NCBI RefSeq assembly: GCF_011927725.1
Contig: NZ_JAATJC010000001.1
Span: 813,001 to 877,000, forward strand
From: Sphingomonas kaistensis
GTDB taxonomy: Bacteria; Pseudomonadota; Alphaproteobacteria; Sphingomonadales; Sphingomonadaceae
Reading direction: 5' to 3'
DNA: 64,000 bases
Numbering within the stretch: position 1 is the stretch's first letter; every line of letters starts with the position of its first letter. The notes under the pieces are model-generated. The model was not told the DNA's origin, searched no databases, and worked only from the letters and a program-made list of their open reading frames with translations. Positions 8,270 through 16,603 of the stretch are shown in pieces. The position numbers were made by a program, and so were the translations under genes.

Positions 8270-8842
8270 TCAGGCAAGCGGATAGCCCGCGGCCTTCAGC
8301 AGGTGGCGGGTTTCGGCCAGGGGCAAGCCGACCACGTTGGACCAGCTGCCCGCCATGAACCGGACATAGACCTCGCCATAGCCCTGCAGCGCATAACCGC
8401 CGGCCTTGCCGCGCCACTCGCCGTGGCCGGCATAAAAGTCGATCTCCTCCGCCGAAAGGTTCTTCATCGCGATCACCGTCTCGACCAGCCGCGTGCGCAG
8501 TTTCTGCCGCGGCGCGGCCAGCGCAACCCCGGTCAGCACCTTGTGGCGGCGCCCCGACAGCAACGTCATGCATTCGCGCAGCGTCGCCTCGTCCTCGACC
8601 TTGGGGAGGATCCGCCGGCCGACCGCGACCACGGTGTCGGCGGCGAGCACCAGTGCATCGGGCTCGAGCGCGGCCACCGCAGCGGCCTTCTCGCTCGCCA
8701 GGCGCAGGGCGTGCGGGCGGGGTAGCTCACCCTCGGCCGGTTCTTCGTCGATGTCGGCGGGGCGGATCGCGTCCGGCGTCACCCCGATGCGGGCAAGCAG
8801 GTCGACCCGGCGCGGGCTCGCCGAGGCGAGGACCAGGCGCAT
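8270..8842 (-). CDS. maf: Maf family nucleotide pyrophosphatase
   Basis: 190-residue house-cleaning enzyme that hydrolyses non-canonical or excess nucleoside triphosphates to monophosphates. It begins with LVLASASPRRVDLL, the family signature with the substrate-binding Ser and Arg residues, then DIDEEP near residue 30, ASEKA near 50, LAADTVV near 68, LSGRRHKVLTG near 94 and the GKAGGYALQG loop near 146. The latter resembles the dTTP/UTP-specific YhdE subfamily. Length is typical. It sits 9 bases downstream of infA and 8 bases before the RNase E/G gene in one minus-strand block. Confidence 0.93.
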   Translation of the reverse strand: MRLVLASASPRRVDLLARIGVTPDAIRPADIDEEPAEGELPRPHALRLASEKAAAVAALEPDALVLAADTVVAVGRRILPKVEDEATLRECMTLLSGRRHKVLTGVALAAPRQKLRTRLVETVIAMKNLSAEEIDFYAGHGEWRGKAGGYALQGYGEVYVRFMAGSWSNVVGLPLAETRHLLKAAGYPLA

Positions 8843-8851
8843 GGGCGCGCC

Positions 8852-9103
8852 TTAGCCGGTGTAGCCGGGCGGGCCCCCGCGGCCGGGCATGAAGCGGTAG
8901 GTGATGCGACCCTTGGTCAGGTCGTACGGGGTCAGTTCGACCAGCACTTCGTCGCCGGTCAGCACGCGGATGCGGTTCTTGCGCATCTTGCCGGCGGTGT
9001 GCCCCAGAATTTCGTGGCCATTCTCGAGTTCGACGCGGAACATCGCATTGGGGAGCAGTTCGACCACCCGCCCGCGCATCTCGAGAAGTTCTTCCTTGGC
9101 CAT
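8852..9103 (-). CDS. infA: Translation initiation factor IF-1
   Basis: 83-residue OB-fold (S1-like) factor that binds the ribosomal A site during initiation. It starts [15 protein letters not shown] and has the diagnostic [20 protein letters not shown] and [10 protein letters not shown] stretches, then [11 protein letters not shown]. The C-terminus carries a short extension, [11 protein letters not shown], beyond the usual 72-residue protein. An AAGGA lies 6 bases before the ATG. First gene of the block with maf, the RNase E/G gene and yacG, so it probably drives their transcription. Confidence 0.96.
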   Translation of the reverse strand: MAKEELLEMRGRVVELLPNAMFRVELENGHEILGHTAGKMRKNRIRVLTGDEVLVELTPYDLTKGRITYRFMPGRGGPPGYTG

Positions 9104-9177
9104 GCAGATCCTTTAAGTATGTGATTGATGTTTGGGCGCGCCCTTAGCCGGGGAAGCGGCGAAAGTATAGGCGAGGA

Positions 9178-10503
9178 CTAGTCGACCGCTTTTTCGCGGC
9201 GTGCCTTGCGGGTCACCAGCAGCTTGTCGATCTTGCGGCCGTCGAGGTCGACGATCTCGAACCGCCAGCCGTCATGGTCGAAATGCTCGCCGGTTTCGGG
9301 CAGGTGCTTGAGCACCGCCAGCGCGAAGCCCGCGACGGTCGAGAAGTCGCGCTCGACCGACAGGTTGATGCCGAGCCGGTCCTCGAGGCAGTCGGCGGTG
9401 GCCGAACCGCTGATCAGCCAGCTGCCGTCCTCGCGCTCGACCAGCGGGGGATCGTCGTCCTCGATATCGCTCGCGAAGGCGCCGGCCAGCGCGGCGAGGA
9501 TCGAGCCGGGGGTGACGATCCCGTCGAGATGGCCATATTCGTCATGCACCAGCGCCAATGGTACTTCGGCGGAACGAAGCACGCTCAGCGCGTCCATCGC
9601 GTCCATCACGTCGGGAATGACGGGCGCCTTGCGGGTCAGCGCGCGCAAGTCGAGCGGACGCCCCTCGAGCATCGCGTCGAGCATGTCGCGGGTCTGGATC
9701 ACGCCGACGATCGCCTCGATCGACCCTTCGGCGACCGGGAGCCGGCTGTGCGGGGTGTCGGCCAGCGCCTCGCGGATTTCCTGGGGGGAGCTGTCGATGT
9801 CGATCCAGTCGACCTCGGTCCGCGGGGTCATCACCTCGCGCACCGGGCGATCGGCGAGACGGACGATGCCGCTGATGATCGCCCGCTCCGATTCCTCCAG
9901 CACGCCCGCGGTCTGCGCCTCGGCGACCACCAGGTGCAGTTCCTCGGCGGTGACATGGTCGCGATTTTCGCGGTTCAAGCCGAGCAGCTTGAAGATACCC
10001 GCGCTGCTCTGGTCGAGGATCCACACGAACGGCGCGGTGAGCTTGCTCAGCCACAGCATCGGCCGGGCCATGATCACCGCGATCGGCTCGGGCGTGCGCA
10101 GCGCGAATTGCTTGGGCACCAGTTCGCCGACCACCACCGAGGCGAAGGTGGTGAGCACGATCACCAGCCCGAGCCCGACCGTGACCGACGTCTCCGCATC
10201 GAGGCCGAGCCACTCCAGCCGCTGCGACACCGGAGTGCCGAGGCGCGAGCCCGACAGCGCGCCGGTCAGGATGCCGATCAGCGTGATCCCGATCTGCACC
10301 GTCGACAGGAAGCGGCCGGGGTCGGCGGCGAGCTTCAGCGCGATCCGCGCGCCGCCGCTGCCACCCTTGGCGAGGCCCTTCAGCCGGGCCTCCCGCGCGG
10401 ACACGATCGCCAGCTCGCTCATCGACATCACGCCGTTCAGAGCGATCAGCGCGAGGATCAGGACCAGGTCGAGCCAGGGGAAAGGGAGCAGGGTGCCGCT
10501 CAT
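9178..10503 (-). CDS. CNNM/CBS/CorC-HlyC domain membrane protein
   Basis: 441-residue inner-membrane protein of the hemolysin-family/CorC-CNNM class. Residues 1-190 form the CNNM-type transmembrane domain (hydrophobic helices near 8-28, 60-85, 100-130 and 135-165, with MSMSELAIVSAREAR after the first and GELVPKQFALR near 126). A CBS pair follows (REVMTPRTEVDWIDID near 215 and VPLALVHDEYGHLDGIVT near 310), then the C-terminal CorC_HlyC domain (WLISGSATADCLEDRLG near 360, TVAGFALAVLKHLP near 385). Family members are linked to Mg2+/Co2+ export or resistance; hemolysin is only a historical label. Transcribed on its own, divergent from the OmpA-type lipoprotein. Confidence 0.9.
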   Translation of the reverse strand: MSGTLLPFPWLDLVLILALIALNGVMSMSELAIVSAREARLKGLAKGGSGGARIALKLAADPGRFLSTVQIGITLIGILTGALSGSRLGTPVSQRLEWLGLDAETSVTVGLGLVIVLTTFASVVVGELVPKQFALRTPEPIAVIMARPMLWLSKLTAPFVWILDQSSAGIFKLLGLNRENRDHVTAEELHLVVAEAQTAGVLEESERAIISGIVRLADRPVREVMTPRTEVDWIDIDSSPQEIREALADTPHSRLPVAEGSIEAIVGVIQTRDMLDAMLEGRPLDLRALTRKAPVIPDVMDAMDALSVLRSAEVPLALVHDEYGHLDGIVTPGSILAALAGAFASDIEDDDPPLVEREDGSWLISGSATADCLEDRLGINLSVERDFSTVAGFALAVLKHLPETGEHFDHDGWRFEIVDLDGRKIDKLLVTRKARREKAVD

Positions 10504-10566
10504 CGAGGGGTCAGCTTCTAGCCTTCATGGGTGGGGAGCGGCAAGCGCAGGGATCGTTGTGGTGCT

Positions 10567-10592
10567 GGAACATTCCACCCTTACTGCCGGTT
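10567..10592 (+). promoter_or_regulatory. Possible EcfG-type (general stress) promoter for the OmpA lipoprotein
   Basis: GGAAC at 10567-10571, a 17-base spacer, then GGTT at 10589-10592. The alphaproteobacterial general-stress sigma factor prefers GGAAC-N16/17-CGTT; the first base of the -10 box differs here. It lies about 50 bases upstream of the coding start. Confidence 0.4.
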
Positions 10593-10642
10593 TCATGTGC
10601 CTGCATATTTCCGTGAATCAACAAGAGGGAGTGACCTTGAAC

Positions 10643-11311
10643 ATGACCAAGGGCAAGAAACTGACGGTCGGCGTGATGGCCGCTTCGCTGCTGGCGACTA
10701 CCGCCTGCACCACCAATCCCGAAACCGGCAACCGTCGGATCAGCCAGACCGGCCTCGGAGCGGTGCTGGGCGCCGCCGGTGGTTATCTTGTCGGTGACCT
10801 GCTTGGCGGGCGCAACAGCCGGACCGAGCAGATCATCGGCGCCGGCATCGGCGGCCTCGCGGGCGCTGCGGTCGGCCGCTACATGGACCAGCAGGAAGCC
10901 GAGCTTCGCCGCGAGACGGCGGGCACCGGCGTCGACGTCATCCGCCAGGGCGACGACCTGATCCTGCGCATGCCGAGCGGGATCACCTTCGCCTACAACC
11001 GCTACGACATCCAGCCGCAGTTCCAGTCGACCTTGAACGAGGTCGCGAGCACGCTGGCGCAGTACAACCAGAGCTACATCGACATCTACGGCCACACCGA
11101 TTCGAGCGGTTCGGACGCCTACAACCAGACCCTGTCCGAGCGCCGCGCCGAATCGGTCGCGAGCTACCTCGCCAGCCGCGGCGTGGTCCGCGCCCGCATG
11201 GCCACGCGCGGCTTTGGCGAATCGCAGCTGCTGGTGAACCCGGAAGTGAGCGAAGCCGACCGCGCGGCCAATCGCCGCGTGGAAATCAAGGTCGTGCCGC
11301 TGCGTCAGTAA
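10643..11311 (+). CDS. OmpA-family peptidoglycan-binding lipoprotein (YiaD-like)
   Basis: 222-residue outer-membrane-linked protein. N-terminal signal with a probable lipoprotein cysteine (SLLATTAC, residue 19), then a glycine-zipper segment (GLGAVLGAAGGYLVGDLLGG and GAGIGGLAGAAVG, residues 30-75), and an OmpA C-terminal domain from about 100 with NRYDIQPQF, YIDIYGHTDSSGSDAYNQTL and LSERRAESVASYL, ending in NRRVEIKVVPL. The Asp and Arg of the TD..G and NRRVEI motifs bind diaminopimelate in peptidoglycan. Start is ambiguous: ATG 10643, or TTG 10637, which sits 6 bases after the strong GAGGGAG (10625-10631). A possible EcfG promoter lies upstream and a clear terminator downstream. Confidence 0.9.
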   Translation: MTKGKKLTVGVMAASLLATTACTTNPETGNRRISQTGLGAVLGAAGGYLVGDLLGGRNSRTEQIIGAGIGGLAGAAVGRYMDQQEAELRRETAGTGVDVIRQGDDLILRMPSGITFAYNRYDIQPQFQSTLNEVASTLAQYNQSYIDIYGHTDSSGSDAYNQTLSERRAESVASYLASRGVVRARMATRGFGESQLLVNPEVSEADRAANRRVEIKVVPLRQ

Positions 11312-11334
11312 GCGCTGACTGCTGCAAGGACGGA

Positions 11335-11365
11335 GGGGTCGGCGAGCGGTCGTCGGCCCCTTTTT
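11335..11365 (+). terminator. Rho-independent terminator after the OmpA lipoprotein gene
   Basis: An 11-bp stem with three G-U pairs (GGGGTCGGCGA pairing with TCGTCGGCCCC across a GCGG loop) is followed immediately by TTTTT at 11361-11365. It also separates this gene from the convergent tadA, whose stop is at 11370. Confidence 0.9.
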
Positions 11366-11369
11366 CCTG

Positions 11370-11822
11370 TCACCGCCGCTCCGCGAAGAAATGCCGCAGC
11401 ATTGCCGCCGCTTCCTCTTCGCCGATTCCGCCCAGCACGTCGGGGCGATGATGGCAGGTCGGCTGGGCGAATAGGCGCGGGCCGTTGACGACTGCGCCGC
11501 CCTTGGGGTCCTCCGCGGCGAAGCGCAGTTCCTTGATCCGGGCCAGCGCGATCGCCCCGGCGCACATCGCGCAGGGCTCGAGGCTCACCCACAGGCTGCA
11601 GTCGTCGAGCCGGCTGGTGCCGAGCGCGGCGGCGGCCGCGCGGAGCGCGACCATCTCGGCATGGGCGGTGGGATCGCTTCCCGCGCGCATCCGGTTTCGG
11701 CCTTCGGCGACGATCTCGCCGCCGCGCGTCACCACTGCCCCGACCGGCACTTCGCCCGCAGCAGCGGCCTCGGCGGCGAGGTCGAGCGCGCGGCGCATGG
11801 CGGGTGGAAGCGGGAAGCCCAT
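11370..11822 (-). CDS. tadA: tRNA-specific adenosine deaminase TadA
   Basis: 150-residue zinc deaminase that converts A34 to inosine in tRNA-Arg(ACG). The signatures are GEVPVGAVVTRGGEIVAEGRN near residue 23, the HAE zinc/catalytic motif in PTAHAEMVALRAAA near 52, and the second zinc motif EPCAMCAGAIALARI near 83. The C-terminal FAQPTCHHRPDVLGGI matches the tRNA-binding tail. The start could be ATG 11822, where a GGGAGG sits unusually close, or ATG 11798 directly before RRALDLA. Convergent with the OmpA gene. Confidence 0.93.
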   Translation of the reverse strand: MGFPLPPAMRRALDLAAEAAAAGEVPVGAVVTRGGEIVAEGRNRMRAGSDPTAHAEMVALRAAAAALGTSRLDDCSLWVSLEPCAMCAGAIALARIKELRFAAEDPKGGAVVNGPRLFAQPTCHHRPDVLGGIGEEEAAAMLRHFFAERR

Positions 11823-11845
11823 GCCTCCCGCTAGCGCCCCTCGGC

Positions 11846-12172
11846 TTACTGCGTCGAGTCGGTCGTCGCCGGCTGCTGGCCAGCGGGCTGGGCAGGGGCG
11901 GGCTGCGGCTGGGCCGAAGCATTGCCGTTGCCGCCCGGAGCGACGCGGATCTCGGGCACCGGAATGGTCGCCTTGCCGCTGCCGACCTCGATCCGGCCGG
12001 TCTGGACCTCGAACTCGGGCTTCTGGCCGCCCTTCACCACGACTCCGTCGCTTCCAACGGCGACCCCGGGGGCCTGCGCCGGTTGGGTCTGGTTGATGTT
12101 GACGAAGCCGGTCGCGACCAGCGCAATTGCGCCGACGATCAACAGCATGAGGACAAGGATGACGGCGCGCAT
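11846..12172 (-). CDS. Small membrane-anchored protein of unknown function
   Basis: 108 residues. One N-terminal transmembrane helix (AVILVLMLLIVGAIALVATGF) is followed by a periplasmic part with the sequence VEVGSGKATIPVPEIRV-like core (RIEVGSGKATIPVPEIRVA) and a Pro/Gln/Ala-rich tail (QPQPAPAQPAGQQPA). I chose ATG 12172, just before the helix and about 10 bases after an AGGAG; an upstream in-frame start at 12214 would add 14 residues without hydrophobic character. It lies 23 bases upstream of tadA on the same strand, so the two may be co-transcribed. I do not recognise a functional family. Confidence 0.7.
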   Translation of the reverse strand: MRAVILVLMLLIVGAIALVATGFVNINQTQPAQAPGVAVGSDGVVVKGGQKPEFEVQTGRIEVGSGKATIPVPEIRVAPGGNGNASAQPQPAPAQPAGQQPATTDSTQ

Positions 12173-12319
12173 CGGGTGGAAACTCCTGTTCGTTACGCCT
12201 CGGCAACGCACCACGTGCGACGGGGTTGCGGTTGACGCATTGCCGACGACTCGTTAGGTGGCGGCGCTTTCCGGGTGCTCCCAACGGGCGTGCCCTCGAC
12301 CAATCACGGGATAGATCCA

Positions 12320-12610
12320 ATGGCACGCGTGTGCGAGCTGACCGGCAAGGGCCGTCAGGTGGGCAACAATGTTTCCCACGCGAACAACAAGACCAAGCGG
12401 ACGTTTCTGCCGAACCTGCAGAACGTGACGCTGATCAGCGACGAGCTCGGCAAGAGCGTCAAGCTGCGCGTCTCGACCCACGGCCTGCGTTCGGTCGAGC
12501 ATGTCGGCGGCCTCGACAACTGGCTCAACAAAACCAGCGAAGAGAAGCTCGGCACCGAAGCCCGCAAGCTGAAGCGCGAGCTCGCCAAGAAGGCCAAGGC
12601 CGCGGACTGA
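12320..12610 (+). CDS. rpmB: 50S ribosomal protein L28
   Basis: 96-residue ribosomal protein. It starts [33 protein letters not shown] (key motif [13 protein letters not shown] near residue 14), then [27 protein letters not shown] near 55, and a Lys-rich tail. Start ATG 12320 follows the family; 15 upstream in-frame codons do not belong. Single gene on this strand, convergent with the esterase-like gene. A 7-bp inverted repeat follows the stop. Confidence 0.96.
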   Translation: MARVCELTGKGRQVGNNVSHANNKTKRTFLPNLQNVTLISDELGKSVKLRVSTHGLRSVEHVGGLDNWLNKTSEEKLGTEARKLKRELAKKAKAAD

Positions 12611-12616
12611 GCCTTT

Positions 12617-12638
12617 CGGCCGGGCAGCCGTCCGGCCG
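12617..12638. other. Inverted repeat between convergent genes
   Basis: CGGCCGG (12617-12623) and CCGGCCG (12632-12638) form a perfect 7-bp stem with an 8-base loop between the rpmB stop and the end of the opposite gene at 12658. There is no T run on either side, so an intrinsic terminator is uncertain. Confidence 0.45.
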
Positions 12639-12657
12639 TCAGCGTTCCGAACGACGA

Positions 12658-13638
12658 TCAGGCTCCGGCTTCGGCTGGAGCCTTTGTCGTGTCCAGCGTC
12701 ATCCGCAGCAGGACAGTGCGGCGCCATCCGTCACTGTCGGTGATCGCCCACATTTGTGTGCGGCCGTCGGCCAGGGGCTCGGCCGCCAGCCCCTCGACAT
12801 TGTCGAACGGTCCCAGCGGCAGGGTCGCGAAGGACCGCAGACGGTAGCCGGCCCCCGCGCGCTCCAGCCAGGCCACGCGGTTGGTCAGGCCGCGCAGGCC
12901 GATTTCCCGAACCGCCGCCACCATTCGTCCATCCGGCAGGCGCACGGCGTCCGCGATCCCGCCGCTTGCGCCGGCCAGCGGTAGCAAAGCGGGAGAGGGG
13001 GAGCGGCCGACCTTCAACAACTCGCGCCCGCCCTCGTGCAGGAGTAGCAGGCTACCATCGGCAGGGTCGACGACCATCGCCTCGATGCCCTTGTTCTTTC
13101 GCCACCGCGCCGACGGCAGGCTCACCGGCAGCCGGACGGCACGCCCGTCGCTGCGGTAGCGCCACAGGCTGTGCTGATTCTCGAAGGCGACCAGGCGGCC
13201 GCGGCCGTCGGGATCGACCACCATCGCTTCTGAATCGCGATACTTCTTGAAGGTGGGATAGCCCGGACCGTCCGGAAGCTCACTGACCAGCGCTTTCCCG
13301 CTCCCGCTGCCTGGACGCGAAAAGGTGACCAGCGCGCCGCTGTCGCTCAGCGCCTGCAGCCTGCCGTCGGGCAGTACCGCCAGGGCCGACAGGCCCGCGA
13401 CCCGGCCGTCGTCCGAGCCGAGGGTCCACGCCCCGGTGATGGCAGGACCGCGCCCGGCCGGCGACCCGAGGGAAAGCGGTTCGAGGGTCAGCTGGGCGAT
13501 CCGGTCGGGACGCGGCGTGCGATCGGGAAGCGCCGATGGCCTGTCGCTCGCCAGCAACAGAAAAGCACCCAGAATCAGCAACATGCTTAACCAATGCTGC
13601 AAACGCCATTCAGCGTCGTTCAAGCGCGAATCGAGCAT
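12658..13638 (-). CDS. Esterase-like activity of phytase family protein
   Basis: 326 residues. A transmembrane anchor or uncleaved signal at residues 17-30 (WLSMLLILGAFLLLAS) precedes a beta-propeller-like domain with LSALAVLPDGRLQALSDSGA near 84, RDSEAMVVDPDGRGRLVAFEN near 132, KGIEAMVVDPADGSLLLLHE near 178, and DNVEGLAAEPL near 285. These repeated GIEGLA-type segments are characteristic of the esterase-like phytase-fold family, which is predicted to be exported. Start could also be ATG 13584, directly at the hydrophobic segment; neither start has a clear ribosome-binding site. It is separated from the upstream cobT by 120 bases containing three hairpins, so it probably has its own transcription unit. 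Substrate unknown. Confidence 0.75.
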   Translation of the reverse strand: MLDSRLNDAEWRLQHWLSMLLILGAFLLLASDRPSALPDRTPRPDRIAQLTLEPLSLGSPAGRGPAITGAWTLGSDDGRVAGLSALAVLPDGRLQALSDSGALVTFSRPGSGSGKALVSELPDGPGYPTFKKYRDSEAMVVDPDGRGRLVAFENQHSLWRYRSDGRAVRLPVSLPSARWRKNKGIEAMVVDPADGSLLLLHEGGRELLKVGRSPSPALLPLAGASGGIADAVRLPDGRMVAAVREIGLRGLTNRVAWLERAGAGYRLRSFATLPLGPFDNVEGLAAEPLADGRTQMWAITDSDGWRRTVLLRMTLDTTKAPAEAGA

Positions 13639-13650
13639 AAGCTACTCAAC

Positions 13651-13746
13651 GGATGGGTCTTTCCCCCTGTCGGCCCATCCGCCCGTGTCCCTCGCGTCGC
13701 GTATCGAGGGGGGCTCGACGGTCGGTTGCGTATCGCCGTCGAGCCC
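13651..13746. other. Cluster of three hairpins between cobT and the phytase-like gene
   Basis: Three inverted repeats follow each other: GGATGGG/CCCATCC (13651-13657 and 13674-13680), CCCTCG/CGAGGG (13690-13695 and 13705-13710), and a perfect 11-bp arm GGGCTCGACGG/CCGTCGAGCCC (13711-13721 and 13736-13746). No T run follows on either strand. The last two loops share GCGTATCG. It may be a transcription-termination or mRNA-stabilising element. Confidence 0.6.
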
Positions 13747-13758
13747 ATCCTAGGGGCC

Positions 13759-15579
13759 TCATTTGCCGAGATCGAACAAGCCAGCGAGCTGCTCGACCAA
13801 TGCGCCGCCCAGTTGCTCGGCGTCCATGATGGTCACCGCGCGATCGTAATAGCGGGTCACGTCGTGGCCGATGCCGATCGCCGCCAGTTCGACCGGGGAG
13901 CGCGATTCGATCCAGCCGATCACCTGCCTCAGATGCTTTTCCAGATAAGCGCCGCCGTTGGCGCTGGCGGTCGAATCGTCGACCGGGGCGCCGTCGCTGA
14001 TCACCATCAGGATGCGCCGTTCCTCGGGCCGCGCGATCAGCCGCGAATGCGCCCACAGCAAAGCCTCGCCGTCGATATTCTCCTTCAGCAGCCCTTCGCG
14101 CATCATCAGCCCGAGGTTCTTGCGGGCGTGGCGGTAGGGTTCGTCGGCGCGCTTGTAGACGATGTGGCGGAGGTCGTTGAGGCGGCCGGGCGCGGGCGGG
14201 CGGCCTTCGGTCAGCCAATGCTCGCGGCTCTGCCCGCCCTTCCACGCGCGGGTGGTGAAGCCGAGCACCTCGGTCGCCACGCCGCAGCGCTCCAGCGTGC
14301 GGGCGAGGATGTCGGCGCAGATCGCGGCGATCGAGATCGGCCGCCCGCGCATCGAGCCCGAATTGTCGATCAGCAGGCTGACGATGGTGTCCTTGAATTC
14401 GGTTTCGCGCTCGATCTTGTAGGAGAGCGAATGGCCGGGCGAGACGATCACCCGCGCCAGCCGGGCGGCATCGAGCAGGCCTTCTTCCTGATCGAAGTCC
14501 CACGAGCGCGCCTGTTGCGCCATCAGCCGTCGCTGCAACCGGTTGGCGAGCCGCGTAACCACTCCGCTGAGCGCGCTCATCTGCGTGTCGAGATAGGCGC
14601 GCAGGCGGTTCAGTTCCTCCTCGTCGGTGAGGTCGGAGGCTTCGACCACCTCGTCGAAGCGAGTCGTGAAGGGGCGATAATCGCGGCTCAGTTCGGGGTC
14701 GGTGGGACGGCGGTTGGGCCGCGTCGCGACATTGCTGTCGCCTTCCTGGCCCGGCTCCGAATCCTCGTCGTCGCTGTCCTGTTCCTCGAAATCTTCCTGT
14801 TCTTCCTCGCTTCCGTCCTGCTCGGCGCGCTGTTCCATCTCGCCGCCCTGCTGGCCGGCGTCCTGGTCCTGGTCCTCGTCCTCGTCCTCGCCCTGGTCCT
14901 CGCCGGCCTCGTCGTCGCCGCCTTGGTCGGGGTCTTCCTCGGGCTTGTCCTCAGCCGCCGCCAGATCGAGATCCTCGAGCAACTTGCGGGCGAGCGCGGC
15001 GAAGGCGTTCTGGTCGTCGAGCGCCAGCGCGAGCGCGTCGAGGTCGCCGCCCGCCTTGTCCTCGATCCAGTCGCGGACGAGGTCGAGCCCGCGCTCCGCC
15101 GAGGTTGGCGGCGGCGCTCCGGTCAGACGCTGGCGCGCCAGCAGGCCGAGCGCGGTGGCAAGCGGCACTTCCTCGGCGGTGCGGGCGCGGGTGATCGCGT
15201 CGCTGCGGACCCGCGCTTCGGCCAGCTCGGCCAGATTGTCGCGCACACCGGCCATCGCCCGGCTGCCGAGTGCTTCCACCCGGGCGCCTTCCAGCGCGTC
15301 GAAAACGGCGCGCGCCTCGAAGTCGGCGGGGGCATTGCTGCCGTGCAGCTTGGCGTCGTGGTGGCGGAGGCGGAGTGCGACCGCGTCGGCCGCGCCGCGG
15401 GCTTCGGCGACCAGCTTTGGGGCGAGTCCCGGTCCCGGCGACACCACGCGCGCCACCCGGCCACCCTGCGCCCCGGCCTCGGAGGCGAAGGCGACCTCCA
15501 CCTCGGGGTCGCGCGCGATCGCCCGCGCAGTGCCGGCCAGCACGCCGCGAAAACGGTCAAGGGGCGTGGTCTCGGCCAC
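13759..15579 (-). CDS. cobT: CobT-type cobaltochelatase subunit (VWA domain)
   Basis: 606-residue subunit of an AAA+/VWA chelatase. Residues 1-200 are the mixed N-terminal domain; about 205-285 is a strikingly acidic Glu/Asp/Gln-rich linker, usual for CobT/ChlD proteins; the C-terminal von Willebrand A domain starts near 385, with the MIDAS motif in [14 protein letters not shown] near 405, then [12 protein letters not shown] near 440 and [11 protein letters not shown] near 520. The start is GTG 15579, directly abutting the TGA of cobS, so translation is coupled. In aerobic B12 synthesis CobN-CobS-CobT inserts Co2+ into hydrogenobyrinate diamide, but no cobN or other cob gene is in this window, so the metal and substrate are open. 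Confidence 0.9.
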   Translation of the reverse strand: MAETTPLDRFRGVLAGTARAIARDPEVEVAFASEAGAQGGRVARVVSPGPGLAPKLVAEARGAADAVALRLRHHDAKLHGSNAPADFEARAVFDALEGARVEALGSRAMAGVRDNLAELAEARVRSDAITRARTAEEVPLATALGLLARQRLTGAPPPTSAERGLDLVRDWIEDKAGGDLDALALALDDQNAFAALARKLLEDLDLAAAEDKPEEDPDQGGDDEAGEDQGEDEDEDQDQDAGQQGGEMEQRAEQDGSEEEQEDFEEQDSDDEDSEPGQEGDSNVATRPNRRPTDPELSRDYRPFTTRFDEVVEASDLTDEEELNRLRAYLDTQMSALSGVVTRLANRLQRRLMAQQARSWDFDQEEGLLDAARLARVIVSPGHSLSYKIERETEFKDTIVSLLIDNSGSMRGRPISIAAICADILARTLERCGVATEVLGFTTRAWKGGQSREHWLTEGRPPAPGRLNDLRHIVYKRADEPYRHARKNLGLMMREGLLKENIDGEALLWAHSRLIARPEERRILMVISDGAPVDDSTASANGGAYLEKHLRQVIGWIESRSPVELAAIGIGHDVTRYYDRAVTIMDAEQLGGALVEQLAGLFDLGK

Positions 15580-16584
15580 TCAGGCCTTTCCGGCGATGCT
15601 TTCCGGCAGGTCCTTGCCGAACACCCTCTGGTACATTTCGGCGATCAGCCCGCGCTCGCTTTCGTCGCATTTGTTGAGGAACGACACGCGGAAGGCGAAG
15701 CCGACGTCGCCAAAGATCAGCGCATTCTGCGCCCAGCTGATGACGGTGCGCGGGCTCATCACGGTGGAGATGTCGCCGTTGATGAAGGCCGAACGGGTGA
15801 GGTCGGCGACCTTGACCATCTGCTCGACGGTCTTGCGCCCGTCGGGCTTGTCATATTCGCCCGACTTGGCGAGCACGATCTGCGCCTCGGTCGCGGCCGG
15901 CAGGTAGTTCAGCGTGGTGACGATGTTCCAGCGGTCGAGCTGGCCTTGATTGAGGGCCTGGGTGCCGTGGTAGAGGCCCGTGGTGTCGCCGAGACCGATG
16001 GTGTTGGTCGTCGCGAACATCCGAAAATGCGGGTTGGGGCGGATCACCCGGTTCTGGTCGAGCAGGGTCAGCTTGCCCTCCACCTCCAGAACGCGCTGGA
16101 TCACGAACATCACGTCCGGGCGGCCGGCATCATATTCGTCGAACACCAGCGCGACCGGGTGCTGCAGCGCCCACGGCAGCAGGCCTTCGCGGAATTCGGT
16201 GACCTGCTGGCCGTTGCGAAGCACGATCGCGTCGCGGCCGATCAGGTCGATGCGGCTGATGTGCGCGTCGAGGTTGATCCGGATGCACGGCCACTTCAGC
16301 CGCGCCGCGACCTGCTCGATATGGGTCGACTTTCCGGTGCCGTGATAGCCCTGGACCATCACCCGGCGGTTGCGGGCGAAGCCGGCGCAGATCGCCAGCG
16401 TGGTGTCCGGATCGAACACATAGGCGGGGTCGAGGTCGGGGACCCGTTCGTCGGCTTCGGAGAAGGCCGGAACCTCCATGTCGCTGTCGATCCCGAAGGC
16501 GTCGCGCACCTTCAGCATCTTGTCGGGCGCGCTCATCAGAGTCTCGCCGCTGGGCACCTGCAATTCGTTCGACATGTCGGCCAT
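15580..16584 (-). CDS. cobS: CobS-type cobaltochelatase AAA+ ATPase subunit
   Basis: 334-residue AAA+ ATPase of the MoxR/CobS class. Walker A is GYHGTGKST near residue 79, Walker B is [11 protein letters not shown] near 144, sensor 1 is [12 protein letters not shown] near 188 and sensor 2 region [10 protein letters not shown] near 280. Together with CobT it forms the ring that powers metal insertion by a large chelatase subunit. It is followed without a gap by cobT. The start is ATG 16584, with ATG 16572 (SNELQVPSG) as an alternative. Upstream lies the HxlR regulator gene on the same strand, whose stop region is only 19 bases away, so an upstream contribution to transcription is possible. Confidence 0.93.
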   Translation of the reverse strand: MADMSNELQVPSGETLMSAPDKMLKVRDAFGIDSDMEVPAFSEADERVPDLDPAYVFDPDTTLAICAGFARNRRVMVQGYHGTGKSTHIEQVAARLKWPCIRINLDAHISRIDLIGRDAIVLRNGQQVTEFREGLLPWALQHPVALVFDEYDAGRPDVMFVIQRVLEVEGKLTLLDQNRVIRPNPHFRMFATTNTIGLGDTTGLYHGTQALNQGQLDRWNIVTTLNYLPAATEAQIVLAKSGEYDKPDGRKTVEQMVKVADLTRSAFINGDISTVMSPRTVISWAQNALIFGDVGFAFRVSFLNKCDESERGLIAEMYQRVFGKDLPESIAGKA

Positions 16585-16603
16585 GAAGGGCCCTTAGCTG
16601 GCG

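Noticed and set aside
9134..9143. GGGCGCGCCC palindrome upstream of infA
   Set aside because: Ten-base palindromes made only of G and C are expected by chance in this composition.
9206..10642. Long N-terminal extension of the OmpA lipoprotein
   Set aside because: The extension covers the CorC-like gene on the other strand and has no hydrophobic or domain signal; the real start lies near 10637-10643.
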